NCBI GenBank assembly: GCA_902463905.1
Contig: CABQHF010000118.1
Span: 1 to 6,961, forward strand
From: an uncultured Faecalibacterium sp.
GTDB taxonomy: Bacteria > Bacillota > Clostridia > Oscillospirales > Ruminococcaceae
Length of the DNA: 6,961 bases
Direction: 5' to 3'
Within the stretch, counting starts at the first letter, position 1; each line of letters begins with the position of its first letter. The translations under genes and the position numbers were made by a program. The notes beneath the pieces are model-generated. The model saw nothing but the letters and a program-made list of their open reading frames with translations, searched no databases and had not been told where the DNA came from. Below, one piece after another: positions 6,305 to 6,961 of this stretch.

Positions 6305-6961
6305 TTATGCCTGCTCTGCCAGCAGCTTTTCCACAACGGCCAGACGCACACAGACGCACAGCAGCTCAGAGGCGGTCTCCACCTCGTCCAGGCTGGGGTA
6401 GGTGGGTGCAATGCGCAGATGAGAATCCTGCGGGTCCTTGTGGTAGGGGTATGCCGAACCGGCACCGGTCAGGGTCAGACCGGCTTCCTTGCACAGGTTT
6501 GCCACACGCTTGGCACAGCCGGGCATGACGTACAGGCTGATGAAATAGCCGCCCTTGGGGTCGGTCCAGTGGGCAATGTCGCCGCAGGGGGTGAGGTTAT
6601 TGCGGAATGCCGTCTTGACGGCATCGAAGCAGGGCACCAGACGACGGCGATGCTTTGCCATGTGGGCCAGAACGCCTTCCTTGTTCTTCAGGAAGCGGAC
6701 GTGGCGCAGCTGGTTCATCTTGTCGTAGCTGATGATCATCACCGAGAAGCGCTTGCACATATACTTCATGCTGTTCTCGCTGCAGGCGATGGCCGAAACA
6801 CCGGCACCCGGGAAGGTGATCTTGCTGGTGGAGGTGAACATGAACACACGGTCTTCGTTGCCGTACTTCTTGCTCTCGTTCAGCAGCACCGGGGTCTCGA
6901 TGATCTCATCGGTGAGGTGATGCACGATGTAGGCCTCGTCCCAGAAGATCTTGAAGTCGGG
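6305..6961 (-). CDS. PLP-dependent aminotransferase, MocR/Asp-type class I (C-terminal part)
   Basis: The last 218 residues of a fold-type I aminotransferase; the N-terminal half, about 200 residues, lies beyond the window. The fragment starts with FWDEAY, where D and Y are the residues that contact the pyridoxal phosphate ring. Next comes TSTSKITFPGAG with the Schiff-base lysine encoded at 6821-6823, and near the C-terminus SHLRIAPTYPS supplies the arginine (about 6413-6415) that binds the substrate carboxylate. The STSKITFPGAGV form and the SYDKMNQLRHVRFLK stretch match the aspartate-aminotransferase-like family Pfam calls Aminotran_MocR, which lacks a DNA-binding domain in most members. 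The catalytic set is intact, so it is probably active; the exact amino donor cannot be read from the sequence. It stops 107 bases before the secDF start, with a weak terminator between. Confidence 0.92.
   Translation of the reverse strand, partial: PDFKIFWDEAYIVHHLTDEIIETPVLLNESKKYGNEDRVFMFTSTSKITFPGAGVSAIACSENSMKYMCKRFSVMIISYDKMNQLRHVRFLKNKEGVLAHMAKHRRRLVPCFDAVKTAFRNNLTPCGDIAHWTDPKGGYFISLYVMPGCAKRVANLCKEAGLTLTGAGSAYPYHKDPQDSHLRIAPTYPSLDEVETASELLCVCVRLAVVEKLLAEQA

Noticed and set aside
3186..6401. A plus-strand open frame of 1071 codons running antisense to secDF and nrdR.
   Set aside because: It is rich in His, Gln and Gly with no recognisable domain, lacks a ribosome site, and lies opposite two genes with unmistakable conserved motifs. 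It is the expected by-product of high-GC codon use on the other strand.

Overview
The window is a gene-dense stretch of a high-GC (roughly 60% by eye) Gram-positive genome. It most resembles the Oscillospiraceae/Ruminococcaceae of the gut, such as Faecalibacterium, Gemmiger or Subdoligranulum. That placement is an inference from GC level, strong AGGAGG-type ribosome sites, a fused SecDF, NrdR, and the GerA-type, DUF421 and DUF4363 families together. No marker gene in the window fixes the species. All seven protein genes fit known families, and no intergenic stretch exceeds 100 bases.

Left part (1-3289): two divergent, tightly coupled gene pairs share an 82-base control region (2144-2225). Leftward are a GerA-family spore germinant receptor A subunit (686-2143) and a GerB-family membrane subunit cut off by the window edge (1-689). 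Rightward are a DUF421 (YetF-like) membrane protein (2226-2924) and a small DUF4363 protein with one membrane anchor (2921-3289). Both pairs are joined by a 4-base ATGA start/stop overlap. The shared region holds a dyad, GTATG-N18-CATAC, that resembles forespore sigma-G promoter elements on both strands, although the match is imperfect. All four products are membrane-associated and belong to families seen in endospore formers, so this looks like one functional unit, perhaps acting in the spore or forespore membrane.

Middle (3290-3350): a strong stem-loop terminator separates the converging transcripts.

Right part (3351-6961): three leftward housekeeping genes. In transcription order they are a MocR/Asp-type PLP aminotransferase (C-terminal half only), the fused Sec translocation motor subunit SecDF, and the ribonucleotide reductase repressor NrdR. 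secDF and nrdR are 36 bases apart and probably co-transcribed. An imperfect stem-loop lies between the aminotransferase and secDF, and a second small hairpin abuts the secDF ribosome site.

I found no RNA genes, CRISPR arrays, insertion sequences or phage genes. I do not see a wholly new system. The parts most worth a second look are the divergent germination/DUF421 unit with its symmetric promoter-like dyad, an apparent insertion in the SecD half of SecDF, and the secDF leader.
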